Shown piece by piece: positions 5,815-13,780 of a stretch of 19,726 nucleotides of DNA. This stretch comes from GCA-016432345 sp964544105 (GTDB lineage: Bacteria; Patescibacteriota; Microgenomatia; Levybacterales; UBA12049), in assembly GCA_964544105.1 (NCBI GenBank), contig CAZIZQ010000021.1:1-19726 (forward strand). The letters run 5' to 3'. The notes under the pieces were generated by a model. It did not search any database. It worked only from the letters and a program-made list of their open reading frames with translations, and was not told where the DNA came from. The number at the start of each line of letters is the position of its first letter. The stretch's first letter is position 1. A program made the position numbers and the translations under genes.

Positions 5815-7110
5815 ATGGCACAAAATTCCATAACCATCGGTCTTTTGGGACTTGGCAACATTGGCGGAGGTGTTTTTGAGCATCTTCAGAAAATTGGTAA
5901 ACAGTATAACTTAAAACTAAAAACCGTTGTTGTCTCGGACGTTAAAAAACATCGAGGCATTTCAACCTCAATAATTTCTACAGACCCTAAAACCATACTG
6001 GACGACCCAGAAATTGATTTAGTCATCGAACTTATCGGCGGTATCGAACCTGCCAGATCTATTATTGAAAAGGCCATAAAAAACAACAAAAGTGTTATCA
6101 CGGCAAATAAAGCAGTGATTGCCCGACACGCAAAAGAACTTTTTCGACTCGCCAGAAACAACAATGTTGATTTAGCATTTGAGGCATCGGTGGCTGGGGG
6201 CATACCCATTGTGCAGATTTTTCGAGGGATTCGCGGAGAGCAGATTAATAAAGTGATGGGGATTGTTAATGGCACGACAAATTACATCCTGACAAAAATG
6301 AGCAAAGGCTTAACCTTTGAAAAAGCCCTAAACACCGCCCAAAAAAATGGTTTTGCTGAAAAAAACCATATCTTAGACACCGGCGGTTTTGACGCGCGGG
6401 ATAAATTATCTATTCTGGCAATGCTCTTACATAATATACATATATTACCAGAACAGATTCATTGTGACGGCATTACCAACATTACATCTATCGACCTTGA
6501 TTTTGCCAATAGATACGGCGAATTTGAAGGCAATGTCAGTTACACCATAAAACTTTTGGCGATAGCCGAAAAAGAAAACGGTACGTTATACCTTCGTGTC
6601 CACCCCGCCCTCATTCGAAAAACACATCAATTAGCCTCTGTTGAAGATGAATTTAACGGCATCTATTTTGAAGGCCAACTCGCCGGCCCCCAGCTGCATA
6701 CCGGGAGAGGCGCCGGACGAAATGCCACCACCAGCGCTGTTATTGCCGATATTCTCCGGGTTGCCAATAACATTAGACGGGGCACCCCGGGACTATTGCC
6801 AACACTTGATGCAAAAGTAGTTTTAGGAAATTCTTGCGACTTGGTAAAACCAGGATATTTACGCATGGATTTGCTAAACGAGCCCGGAAGTGGCGCCGAA
6901 ATGTTTGAAATACTGGCAACACACAAACTAAACGTTGGTAATATGATTCAAAACCATAAATACTCATACCATGTCAAGGGACGAGAATTTGTACCAGTTA
7001 TCACAAATTTAGACCGAGCCTCGGAAAATACCATAAAGGCCGCTATCTCTGACTTACAAAAATCAAAACGGGTCAGGGGCAAACCGGTCTTTATCCGCTT
7101 CGAAGAATGA
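5815..7110 (+). CDS. hom: Homoserine dehydrogenase with C-terminal ACT domain
   Basis: This 431-aa protein matches the monofunctional enzyme, which reduces aspartate semialdehyde to homoserine with NAD(P)H on the way to threonine and methionine. The Rossmann loop GLGNIGGGV is at residues 12-20. TANKAV (97-102) carries the conserved lysine. NGTTN is at 152-156. DTGGFDARDK (188-197) contains the acidic residue and lysine of the catalytic site. Residues about 350-431 form an ACT-like domain, normally used for feedback control by amino acids. No other threonine or methionine genes are nearby, which is odd for a reduced genome. The stop overlaps the next gene as ATGA. Confidence 0.93.
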   Translation: MAQNSITIGLLGLGNIGGGVFEHLQKIGKQYNLKLKTVVVSDVKKHRGISTSIISTDPKTILDDPEIDLVIELIGGIEPARSIIEKAIKNNKSVITANKAVIARHAKELFRLARNNNVDLAFEASVAGGIPIVQIFRGIRGEQINKVMGIVNGTTNYILTKMSKGLTFEKALNTAQKNGFAEKNHILDTGGFDARDKLSILAMLLHNIHILPEQIHCDGITNITSIDLDFANRYGEFEGNVSYTIKLLAIAEKENGTLYLRVHPALIRKTHQLASVEDEFNGIYFEGQLAGPQLHTGRGAGRNATTSAVIADILRVANNIRRGTPGLLPTLDAKVVLGNSCDLVKPGYLRMDLLNEPGSGAEMFEILATHKLNVGNMIQNHKYSYHVKGREFVPVITNLDRASENTIKAAISDLQKSKRVRGKPVFIRFEE

Positions 7111-7991
7111 AAAAAGTGTTTTTTGGTTTTTTGGCAATTGCCATAGTTATTCCTATTGTTGTTTTTTTTGGAGCAAAAATAGAAAAAACAATCACCTATT
7201 ATAAAAACCAAGCCCAAGACATACAAACAAACTACAAAAACCTCAAAGTGAAATACGAAACACTGCAAAAAGACACCAAAAACCTTAAAAACATTGCCAT
7301 TATTACTAACAAAAAGGACTCTAAAAATGCAGAGGTGGCTGATGCAATCAACAACACAGTTAAAAAAATTGACGGGACAATTAGCGTGTACTACAAAAAC
7401 CTGACCACCGGTGAATCTGTGATAACAAACGGCGACCAAACGTACTATATGGCAAGCCTGTACAAAGTGATTCTAACTCTTTTTATTCTGGACAAAGTGC
7501 AACAGGGAGAAACAAGGCTTACGGAAGAACTGGCTAATGCCCTGGACAAAATTATTACCGAAAGCAATAACGAGTATGCAGAAGGATTGGCCGAAAGCTA
7601 TGGTTGGGAAACAATTGAAAGCACCATGAGTGCAAAACTAGGCATTTCCTTTCATTTTGATAAAAATCTGTCAACCACAGTCCCAGACATGGGCGCACTT
7701 TTTGAAGACATAGCCCTTTCATTAAGCGTTAACGACGAGGAAAGCAAATATCTGCTTGATCTCTTAGGCGGCCAAACCAGACTTTCCAAACTGCCAAAAT
7801 ACTTACCCAAAAATATTCTTTCGCACAACAAAACCGGTGAATACGAAGAATACTCCCATGATGCAGCAATTTTTTATACACCCAAAGCAAATTATATTTT
7901 GGTTTTTATGAGTAAGACCAAAAACCCGGGCGTTACAAACGAACAAATGGCCAAAATGTCCAAAGAAATCTACGAAGCACTAAATGAGTGA
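7107..7991 (+). CDS. Membrane-anchored class-A beta-lactamase-like serine hydrolase
   Basis: This 294-aa protein has an N-terminal membrane anchor (about residues 4-24), a short coiled coil (25-62) and a serine penicillin-recognising domain. The three motifs are present: SLYK with nucleophile Ser117 and Lys120, SNN at 153-155, and KTG at 242-244. I see no clear omega-loop Glu, so a peptidoglycan D,D-peptidase or another serine hydrolase is as likely as a true beta-lactamase. It acts outside the membrane. The start overlaps the hom stop as ATGA, so the two genes are co-translated, though no functional link is obvious. The family is often listed as Beta-lactamase2 (PF13354). Confidence 0.85.
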   Translation: MKKVFFGFLAIAIVIPIVVFFGAKIEKTITYYKNQAQDIQTNYKNLKVKYETLQKDTKNLKNIAIITNKKDSKNAEVADAINNTVKKIDGTISVYYKNLTTGESVITNGDQTYYMASLYKVILTLFILDKVQQGETRLTEELANALDKIITESNNEYAEGLAESYGWETIESTMSAKLGISFHFDKNLSTTVPDMGALFEDIALSLSVNDEESKYLLDLLGGQTRLSKLPKYLPKNILSHNKTGEYEEYSHDAAIFYTPKANYILVFMSKTKNPGVTNEQMAKMSKEIYEALNE

Positions 7992-8005
7992 AAAACTACA
8001 GTTTG

Positions 8006-8014
8006 TGATACAAT
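8006..8014 (+). promoter_or_regulatory. Extended -10 box of the mntA-hepT pair
   Basis: TGA followed by TACAAT (8009-8014) forms an extended -10, with exactly 6 nt to the ATG at 8021. There is no good -35 and no Shine-Dalgarno sequence, so a leaderless transcript of the pair is predicted. Confidence 0.5.
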
Positions 8015-8020
8015 TAACAC

Positions 8021-8422
8021 ATGAATAAAATGAAGAATAACACATTACAAGATGTACTTAATATTTTCCAACTTTTCCCCCAAGTAAAGCTGGTATATTT
8101 TTTTGGTTCAAGAGCAAGAGGTAATGAAGGACCTTTGAGCGATTATGACTTTGCGGTTTATCTTGACGAAAAAGACAAAAATAAAAGGTTTGAAACAAGA
8201 TTAAACCTTATGAGCAAATTGTCTTTAAGCATTGGAACAGATAAAATTGATGTTGTGGTATTAAACGATACCGAGAGTCCCGAGCTAAAATATAGTATCG
8301 TAAAAGAAGGCAAACTAGTCTATGAAAAAGAACCTTATAAGGTATTTATTGAACCAAAAATTTTTAATGACTATTTTGATTTTATATCTGGTCTTAGAAA
8401 ATACGGCCTTACAAAAATATGA
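8021..8422 (+). CDS. mntA: MntA-type nucleotidyltransferase antitoxin
   Basis: This 133-aa protein has the minimal nucleotidyltransferase signature GSX10DXD, with Gly29-Ser30 and Asp41-x-Asp43, and a likely third metal ligand Asp77 in KIDVVVL. In characterised MntA-HepT systems this enzyme adds AMP groups to a tyrosine of HepT and so blocks the toxin. The gene precedes hepT and overlaps it as ATGA, the usual order. A second in-frame ATG (codon 4) could also be the start. It is more AT-rich than the neighbouring housekeeping genes, consistent with transfer. Confidence 0.9.
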   Translation: MNKMKNNTLQDVLNIFQLFPQVKLVYFFGSRARGNEGPLSDYDFAVYLDEKDKNKRFETRLNLMSKLSLSIGTDKIDVVVLNDTESPELKYSIVKEGKLVYEKEPYKVFIEPKIFNDYFDFISGLRKYGLTKI

Positions 8423-8841
8423 GCAGTCTTAATGTTATAGAAGCAAAAATTAGTCATATCCAAAAATATCTAAAGCTTTTGTCCCGCTATAAAGGATTTT
8501 CTCAAAAAGAGATCGAAGAAAATCCTGATTTAAAAGGAGCAGCTGAACGTTATTTATATCTGGCCGTACAAGCAACACTTGATTTAGGAGAAGCTATTAT
8601 TTCCTTTAAGGAATTACGAAGACCAGGCACTTATACAGATGTTTTTTATATTTTGGAGGAAGAAAATTTTATATCAAAAGACCTAACAGAAAAACTGGTA
8701 AACATGACAAAATTTAGAAATGTTTTAGCCCATGATTATGAAAAAGTAGATTTTGGAATTGTTTATGATGCTCTCAAAAATCGATTAATGGATATAAAAG
8801 AACTAGTAAAATCTGCCCAAGACAAGCTAAACTTGACATAA
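8419..8841 (+). CDS. hepT: HepT-type HEPN ribonuclease toxin
   Basis: This 140-aa all-helical protein carries the RX4HXY motif of HepT: Arg100, His105 and Tyr107 in RNVLAHDY. In studied systems the Arg and His cut RNA, and the tyrosine is the site AMPylated by MntA. The full motif suggests an active, controllable toxin. It is translationally coupled to mntA (ATGA overlap). Its stop lies only 8 bp from the stop of the convergent operon on the other strand, with no visible terminator between them. Confidence 0.9.
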   Translation: MSSLNVIEAKISHIQKYLKLLSRYKGFSQKEIEENPDLKGAAERYLYLAVQATLDLGEAIISFKELRRPGTYTDVFYILEEENFISKDLTEKLVNMTKFRNVLAHDYEKVDFGIVYDALKNRLMDIKELVKSAQDKLNLT

Positions 8842-8849
8842 TAATTTTA

Positions 8850-9161
8850 TTATGCCAGTTTCGCTCGATGCTGAAGTATATTTGCCCAAGTGAGTGCCCG
8901 CTCCGCCCAATCGTATTTATTTAAACTGTGAATGTTTTCATTACGTAACTCATAAAATGCTTTTGCAAACCTCTCTAATGTTGGCTTTACCTCATCAGAA
9001 ACTGGAAGATTTAGTAATTCTTTAAGATATTGCTCTGTCTGAACTAAAAAACGAAGAATCAGTGTTTTTTTCCCATCATAATTGTCGGCAGTCCAGTTAC
9101 CAACACGCGCAAGATTAAGTGATATGTCCATCATACGAATATATAAATCTGGATATTTCAT
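8850..9161 (-). CDS. Small helical protein with a HEPN-like RX4H motif
   Basis: I do not recognise the family of this 103-aa protein. It is predicted to be mostly helical, with helices near 3-20, 33-50, 57-78 and 82-100. It holds RNENIH (Arg73 to His78), which matches the R-N-x3-H core of HEPN ribonucleases such as HepT. It lacks the extra tyrosine. This match is short and may be chance, and four-helix-bundle proteins of other kinds cannot be excluded. Its start overlaps the stop of the DUF5674-like gene as ATGA, so it is the last gene of the topA operon. Confidence 0.6.
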   Translation of the reverse strand: MKYPDLYIRMMDISLNLARVGNWTADNYDGKKTLILRFLVQTEQYLKELLNLPVSDEVKPTLERFAKAFYELRNENIHSLNKYDWAERALTWANILQHRAKLA

Positions 9162-9487
9162 AATAACAATGACTGTACAATTATATCGAATCGTTTACGA
9201 ATCTCTTCGGAAAGTATATCACGACTAGCATTCATAGATGCGCGTACATTTATCATTGAATTATAATCTATTAGTTTTGTTTTTGGATCAATGCCTCCTC
9301 CCCATAAATTTTTTTGCTGTGATCCATATTCCAAAAGTACCTGCTCTGCATCCACATGCCTCTCGCCTCCTCCAGCAAGAATCTCTTGCTCTACATCAAT
9401 AACAACTTTGATATAATCCCCTCCAAAATCCTCTGCCATTTTTTCCAGTTCTTCTTTTGTCGCTTTCTTTTTTAGAATTACTATCAT
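9158..9487 (-). CDS. DUF5674-like protein
   Basis: This 109-aa soluble protein looks like the DUF5674 family of Patescibacteria. It has an early Lys-rich start (MIVILKKKATKEEL), an IKVVIDVEQEILAGGG segment (about residues 26-41), the WGGGID block (62-67) and a SMINVR motif (76-81). The assignment is from memory of the family pattern. No biochemical function is known to me. It is coupled by ATGA overlaps to topA upstream and to the RX4H protein downstream. Confidence 0.65.
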   Translation of the reverse strand: MIVILKKKATKEELEKMAEDFGGDYIKVVIDVEQEILAGGGERHVDAEQVLLEYGSQQKNLWGGGIDPKTKLIDYNSMINVRASMNASRDILSEEIRKRFDIIVQSLLL

Positions 9488-11526
9488 GTCTTTATTTTAT
9501 CATTCTTAATGTCTTCTAACTTCCAAGCAGCAAAATCGCACTTTGGATAATTACTGCAGCCGAAGAATTTGCGGCCCTTTTTTGTTTTTCTTACAATCAC
9601 CTTTCCCCGCCTCGACTCGCTAGGCTCGCCGACGCGAGGCGGGCCACCACATTTTGGACAAAGAATTCCCGTATCCTCAATAAAAGGTTTACTAAATTTA
9701 CATGTTGGAAAGGTCCCGCAGGAAATAAATTTACCAAACCTGCCCATTCGCACGACCAATTTTGCGCCACAATCCGGACATACTTCATCCAGCTCTTCGA
9801 CTTCTATCTTTACCCGGGCCATATCTTTCACTTCTGTCAGTTTTTTCTCAAATGGCGTATAAAATGCCCTGATTACAGGTACCCAATCTTTCTTATCATT
9901 GGCAATTGCATCCAAACCGTCTTCCATTTCGGCGGTAAAAGGAATATCGTCAATGTCGGCAAAATTCGTCACCAAAAACTCGGTAACTGCCACGCCAACT
10001 GATGTAGGAATAAATTTCCCTTCATTTCGCTCGATATACTGCCGGGACTCGATTGTGGAAACAATTGTCGCATAAGTGGAGGGCCGGCCAATACCTTTTT
10101 CTTCCAAAGTTTTAATAAGGGAAGCATCATTGTATCTGGGTGGCGGTGGCGTCTCGTGAAACTGCTCACTAATATTTTGAGGCTGCAAGGCCTGGCCTTT
10201 TTCAAATACAGGCAGCTTGTTGTCTTGCAAGGCTTGGGGATTTACCTTAAGAAAACCATCGAATACCAATACCGAACCATTAGCCTTAAAACGGTATTTA
10301 TCTACGTCCAATAATACTGTTGTTGATTCTGTAATAGCATCACTCATCTGTGAAGCCACTGCCCGCTTCCAAATAAGTTCATACAATTTTGCATACCCTG
10401 CTCCTAAATCTTGAAAAACAATCGAAACAGAAACATCTATTTTTGTGGGCCTGATGGCTTCGTGCGCCTCCTGGGCTAATTTTTGTTTTGAGACATAAAA
10501 CCGTGACTTTTCCGGCACATATTTATCACCATATGCTTTTTGCACATATGAACGAATAGCGCTCTGGGCAGATGCTGCAATGACCACCGAATCGGTACGA
10601 TGGTATGTAATATACCCTTCTTCATACAATTTTTGGGACAGGCTCATAACCCGTTTCCCGCTTAGGCCAAGTCTGCGTGACGCATCTTGCTGTAACGTTG
10701 AAGTTGTATATGGAGCTTGAGGGGACCGGCGCATTTCCTTTTGCACAACATCTGAAATAACACCATGCTTACCTTGTAATTCTGCAATAATCTTTTTCGC
10801 ATCTTCTTCTTTCTCAATACTTGTTTTACTTACTTTGTATTCCCCATCATAAAGCGCAAATGTTTCTTGCGATTCAATTTTTTTTCCATCTATCTCAATC
10901 AGCTCAAACTCCGTCCCTCCTTGCAAGCTCTCACCTTGCGAGGCTAATACGGTTATCGTGTAGTATGGTTTTTTGGCAAACTTTTCTATTTCTTTTTCCC
11001 GCTCCACAATTAGACGAAGAGCCACCGACTGTACCCGGCCGGCAGACAAACCCCGCCGCACTTTTTGCCATAAAAGCGGTGAAAGTTTATACCCAACCAG
11101 CCTATCTAAAACACGCCTTGCAGTCTGGGCATCGACCAAATGAGTATCGATTTCGCGGGGATTTTTGAGTGCTTCTTCGATTGCCTCTTTCGTAATTTCG
11201 TGAAAAACCATGCGCTTTCTTTTGTCTTTGGGGAGTTTAAGTGTTTCTGCAACATGGTAGGCAATTGCCTCACCTTCTCGGTCTGGATCTGTTGCCAATA
11301 TAACTTCGGTTGCTTCTTTGGCCGCGCTTTTAAGTTCACTTATCACTTTTTTCTTATCATTTATCACTTGAAGGTCTGGAGTAAAATCGTGCGCCACATC
11401 TACACCTAATGTCTTTTTTGGCAAATCCACCACATGCCCCATCGAGGCCTTAATTATGTAGTCTTTCCCCAAGAATTTTCCGATTGTTTTTGATTTGGTT
11501 GGCGATTCCACAATTACTAGATGCAT
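9484..11526 (-). CDS. topA: DNA topoisomerase I
   Basis: This 680-aa type IA topoisomerase relaxes negative supercoils. The Toprim domain has IVESPTKSKTIGKFLG (about 5-20) and TDPDREGE (79-86). The catalytic tyrosine is Tyr308 in GYITYHRTDS. The C-terminus has two Cys4 zinc ribbons, starting near Cys583 (CPDC) and Cys623 (CPKC). The second ribbon carries a 12-residue insert (about 629-640) between its first Cys pair and the following strand. The insert is encoded almost exactly by a GC-rich palindrome (9606-9643) and is in frame. The length is typical apart from this. The gene leads an operon with the two small genes downstream. Confidence 0.96.
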   Translation of the reverse strand: MHLVIVESPTKSKTIGKFLGKDYIIKASMGHVVDLPKKTLGVDVAHDFTPDLQVINDKKKVISELKSAAKEATEVILATDPDREGEAIAYHVAETLKLPKDKRKRMVFHEITKEAIEEALKNPREIDTHLVDAQTARRVLDRLVGYKLSPLLWQKVRRGLSAGRVQSVALRLIVEREKEIEKFAKKPYYTITVLASQGESLQGGTEFELIEIDGKKIESQETFALYDGEYKVSKTSIEKEEDAKKIIAELQGKHGVISDVVQKEMRRSPQAPYTTSTLQQDASRRLGLSGKRVMSLSQKLYEEGYITYHRTDSVVIAASAQSAIRSYVQKAYGDKYVPEKSRFYVSKQKLAQEAHEAIRPTKIDVSVSIVFQDLGAGYAKLYELIWKRAVASQMSDAITESTTVLLDVDKYRFKANGSVLVFDGFLKVNPQALQDNKLPVFEKGQALQPQNISEQFHETPPPPRYNDASLIKTLEEKGIGRPSTYATIVSTIESRQYIERNEGKFIPTSVGVAVTEFLVTNFADIDDIPFTAEMEDGLDAIANDKKDWVPVIRAFYTPFEKKLTEVKDMARVKIEVEELDEVCPDCGAKLVVRMGRFGKFISCGTFPTCKFSKPFIEDTGILCPKCGGPPRVGEPSESRRGKVIVRKTKKGRKFFGCSNYPKCDFAAWKLEDIKNDKIKT
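9606..9643. repeat. In-frame palindromic element inside the topA zinc ribbon
   Basis: CCCGCCTCG (9606-9614) and CGAGGCGGG (9635-9643) are perfect 9-bp inverted arms around a centre that repeats CTCG/CGAG. The 38-bp unit is far richer in GC than its flanks and encodes an extra 12 residues. A related motif, CGCCTCG followed by a purine and CTCG, occurs just before the 16S at 58-69. This resembles protein-coding palindromic elements described in Rickettsia. Confidence 0.75.
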
Positions 11527-11534
11527 AAGTATCT

Positions 11535-11564
11535 ATTGTCGCTACATTATATAGGTAGTGTCAA
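11535..11564 (-). promoter_or_regulatory. Promoter of the topA operon
   Basis: On the minus strand TTGACA (11559-11564), an 18-bp spacer and GACAAT (11535-11540) end 8 nt before the topA ATG. A perfect TATAAT (11546-11551) nearby is an alternative -10, but without a well-spaced -35. Either gives a very short leader. Confidence 0.45.
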
Positions 11565-11567
11565 GCG

Positions 11568-11888
11568 TCAATTAAAAAATAGCAGGTATAAAGAACTACC
11601 CAAAACCGAAGCGGTCAATACAAATGGTAAAGATCTAATTTCAAATTTTCGCTCGTATAATGCTACCAAAAAAAGAAATAGTATTAAAAAAATACTCCGC
11701 AGCCCTATTGGATCTACCCGAAAGACATCAAGAGTTAAACCAGCTATAAAAGCCAGGGGGAAAACACTGGCCTTTTTTGTGAAGATAAAAAATATTAATA
11801 GCAAACAAAGTGTGATAGGCAACTGCCAAATAGTACCTTCGAGAATTATCCCAAGTAAAAAAAACAAGGCAAATATAACAGGCTTCAT
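11568..11888 (-). CDS. mreD: MreD-like rod-shape membrane protein, short
   Basis: This 106-aa protein has about four membrane helices and is the third gene of mreBCD. FIAGLTLDVFRVDPIGLRSI (about residues 48-67) matches the typical MreD pattern of a small loop with L-D and P-x-G. MreD helps place the MreB-guided cell-wall synthesis complex in the membrane. It is shorter than usual (about 150-170 aa), so the family assignment rests partly on gene order. Its start overlaps the mreC stop as ATGA. Confidence 0.75.
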   Translation of the reverse strand: MKPVIFALFFLLGIILEGTIWQLPITLCLLLIFFIFTKKASVFPLAFIAGLTLDVFRVDPIGLRSIFLILFLFLVALYERKFEIRSLPFVLTASVLGSSLYLLFFN

Positions 11889-12634
11889 TCTGTTAGAATA
11901 ACAACAAACACCATATTAAGCGATGCAAAATCCACAGCACTTTTGACTAATGCTGTTTGGAAAAGATCACTTTGGGTTTTTTCTATAGAAATAATTTTCC
12001 CAACAACTAAATTTGGCGGATACCCAATGCCATTTTCATCAACATCGCCTTTGGTTGCCACTATATCTCCAACATGTAAAGTCTGGGAAGACAACACATT
12101 AGTAAAAAGTAGCGTCTCCTCCTCTTGCCCTTTTATAACCCCCAAAACCCCGTCCTGTGCTATAGCTGTCATAGACAAAGATGGATCGGTAATAAGAGTC
12201 ACAACAGAAAGTTTTTCCGAAACTTTTGTTATTTTTCCAACCAACACATCTTTTACTATAACTGCCTGGTTAAGTACCGCCCCGTCTTTTTTTCCTATAT
12301 TTATAGTATATTTACTTGGTAATGAAACTCCTGGGAAAAATTTTGGACTCCCCACAATTTTGGCGGGCAGAAGAGATTGGCTTTTTGGATAGACTGTGGC
12401 GAATTGATCCTTGAGAGCATTGTTTTCTTTTTGCAATTCTTGTTGGTCGACTAACTTCTTTTGCAGGTCCCTGTTTTCTTTTTGCAGCTCAACAAATTTT
12501 GTATTGGAAAATAAATTCTGCGGTATATAAAAGCGGCGNNNNNNNNNNNNNNNNCTTCTACCGACAAAAAACAAAGTAATCGATAAAAAGAGAAAAAATA
12601 AAACTGTGAGAAAAAGTTGTTCGCGATTTTTCAC
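11885..12634 (-). CDS. mreC: Rod-shape protein MreC (contains an assembly gap)
   Basis: This 249-aa protein has an N-terminal membrane helix (about residues 8-25), a coiled coil (about 45-75) and a beta-rich extracytoplasmic domain with repeated V-x-x-G-K-I turns. That is the MreC layout: it links MreB to cell-wall enzymes outside the membrane. Sixteen N bases (12539-12554) follow the membrane helix and hide about six residues. The reading frame is kept only if the gap size is right. The gene overlaps both neighbours as ATGA. No rodA or penicillin-binding protein 2 gene follows mreD. Confidence 0.88.
   Translation of the reverse strand: MKNREQLFLTVLFFLFLSITLFFVGRXXXXXXRRFYIPQNLFSNTKFVELQKENRDLQKKLVDQQELQKENNALKDQFATVYPKSQSLLPAKIVGSPKFFPGVSLPSKYTINIGKKDGAVLNQAVIVKDVLVGKITKVSEKLSVVTLITDPSLSMTAIAQDGVLGVIKGQEEETLLFTNVLSSQTLHVGDIVATKGDVDENGIGYPPNLVVGKIISIEKTQSDLFQTALVKSAVDFASLNMVFVVILTE
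12539..12554. other. Assembly gap of 16 N inside mreC
   Basis: A run of 16 unknown bases. The flank ends in GCGGCG, so the gap may hide GC-rich or hairpin sequence like the palindromes elsewhere in the window; this is only inference. Confidence 0.98.
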
Positions 12635-13773
12635 TTTAAGCCGCCTGTTACCTTTACCCTGTGCAAAAGTTTTTCGTCTTCCAACACCTTGGCTGTTCCC
12701 CGAACGACGGTTGTTAACGGATCGTCAGACACGATAACCGGCATATGAATCCTCTCGACAATAAGGTGGTCTAAACCTGACAAAAGGGCTCCTCCTCCGG
12801 TAAGTAAAATCCCGTGTTCTAAAATATCAGATGTTAATTCCGGCGGGGCTTCTTCCAATACCGAAGCAATTTCCTCAACAATTTTTGATAATACCCCTGC
12901 CAAGGCTTCCCGAACTTCGGTTTCGGTAATTCGAATGCTTTTGGGCAAACCTGACTCGATATCCCGACCCCTAACAATGGCCATTTTCTCCCCCTTTTCC
13001 TCCTCTACCTTAATTTTCTCTTTTTGTTCTGTGTCTTCTTTTTCTTCAGTTTTCTTTAACTTTGAACTTTGAACTTTGAACTTTGAACTTTTTTTATACG
13101 CGCTCCCTATTTTTATTTTTAAATCTTCAACTGTTTTTTCACCCAAAATCATGCCGTGGCGAAGCCTCACATAATGCATAATTGCCTCATCCATATTATC
13201 TCCGGCAATCCGAAGCGACCTGCTTACTACAATTCCCCCTAAAGAAATAATGGCAATCTCGGTTGTTCCCCCACCAACATCCACTACCATAACACCAGTT
13301 GGAGCAAAAACCGAAATACCCTCCCCGATTGCTGCCGCCATTGGCTCCTCTATTAGGTATGCGCTTCTTGCACCCGCGGAAAGCGCTGCCTCCCAAACCG
13401 CCCGGCGCTCTACTTCAGTAACAGCTGAAGGGATTCCAATAACCACTTTTGGCCGGGCAAATGAAGAAGGAACTAACCGCCCCACTTCGTGGACATCCTG
13501 GATATAATGAGAAATCATAGCAGTGGTAGCATCGAAGTCCGAAATAACACCATGGCGAAGCGGCCGAATGGTGGTGAGCATTGCCGGTGTTTTTCCCACC
13601 ATATTCTTTGCCTCTGCTCCAATGGCAATCACTTTTTTTGTTTTTTTGTGCATGGCCACAACAGAAGGCTCACGAATAATAATACCCTTGCCTCTAACCC
13701 ACACCAAGGTATTAGCCGTACCAAGATCGATACCGATGTCGTGAGAAAATAATGAGAAAAATTTATCAAACAT
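12631..13773 (-). CDS. mreB: Rod-shape actin homologue MreB with repeat-derived insert
   Basis: This 380-aa protein is a bacterial actin that guides cell-wall synthesis. It has the phosphate-1 motif DLGTANTLVW (about 16-25), phosphate-2 VVDVGGGTTEIA (163-174), and the adenosine motif LLTGGGALLSGL (323-334). MreB is usually about 335-350 aa. The excess is an insert of about 35 Lys/Glu-rich residues (about 227-263) between IKIGSAY and the conserved VRGRDIESGLPKSI. Its first part (residues about 229-238) comes from four copies of TTTGAAC, a 7-bp repeat. The mRNA has a leader of about 125 nt holding an inverted heptad array, and no clear Shine-Dalgarno sequence precedes the ATG. Confidence 0.95.
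   Translation of the reverse strand: MFDKFFSLFSHDIGIDLGTANTLVWVRGKGIIIREPSVVAMHKKTKKVIAIGAEAKNMVGKTPAMLTTIRPLRHGVISDFDATTAMISHYIQDVHEVGRLVPSSFARPKVVIGIPSAVTEVERRAVWEAALSAGARSAYLIEEPMAAAIGEGISVFAPTGVMVVDVGGGTTEIAIISLGGIVVSRSLRIAGDNMDEAIMHYVRLRHGMILGEKTVEDLKIKIGSAYKKSSKFKVQSSKLKKTEEKEDTEQKEKIKVEEEKGEKMAIVRGRDIESGLPKSIRITETEVREALAGVLSKIVEEIASVLEEAPPELTSDILEHGILLTGGGALLSGLDHLIVERIHMPVIVSDDPLTTVVRGTAKVLEDEKLLHRVKVTGGLK
13061..13088. repeat. Heptanucleotide tandem repeat (TTTGAAC)x4 in mreB
   Basis: Four perfect copies of TTTGAAC span 28 bp, preceded by one degenerate unit. They encode part of an extra loop (KFKVQSSK) in MreB. The unit is one base away from TTTGAGC in the repeat array of the same gene's leader. 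Confidence 0.95.
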
Positions 13774-13780
13774 AGATAAA

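Noticed and set aside
10187..10202. A 16-mer in topA identical (inverted) to 2326-2341
   Set aside because: The topA residues fit normally without an insertion, so the match is probably chance within a short self-complementary sequence.
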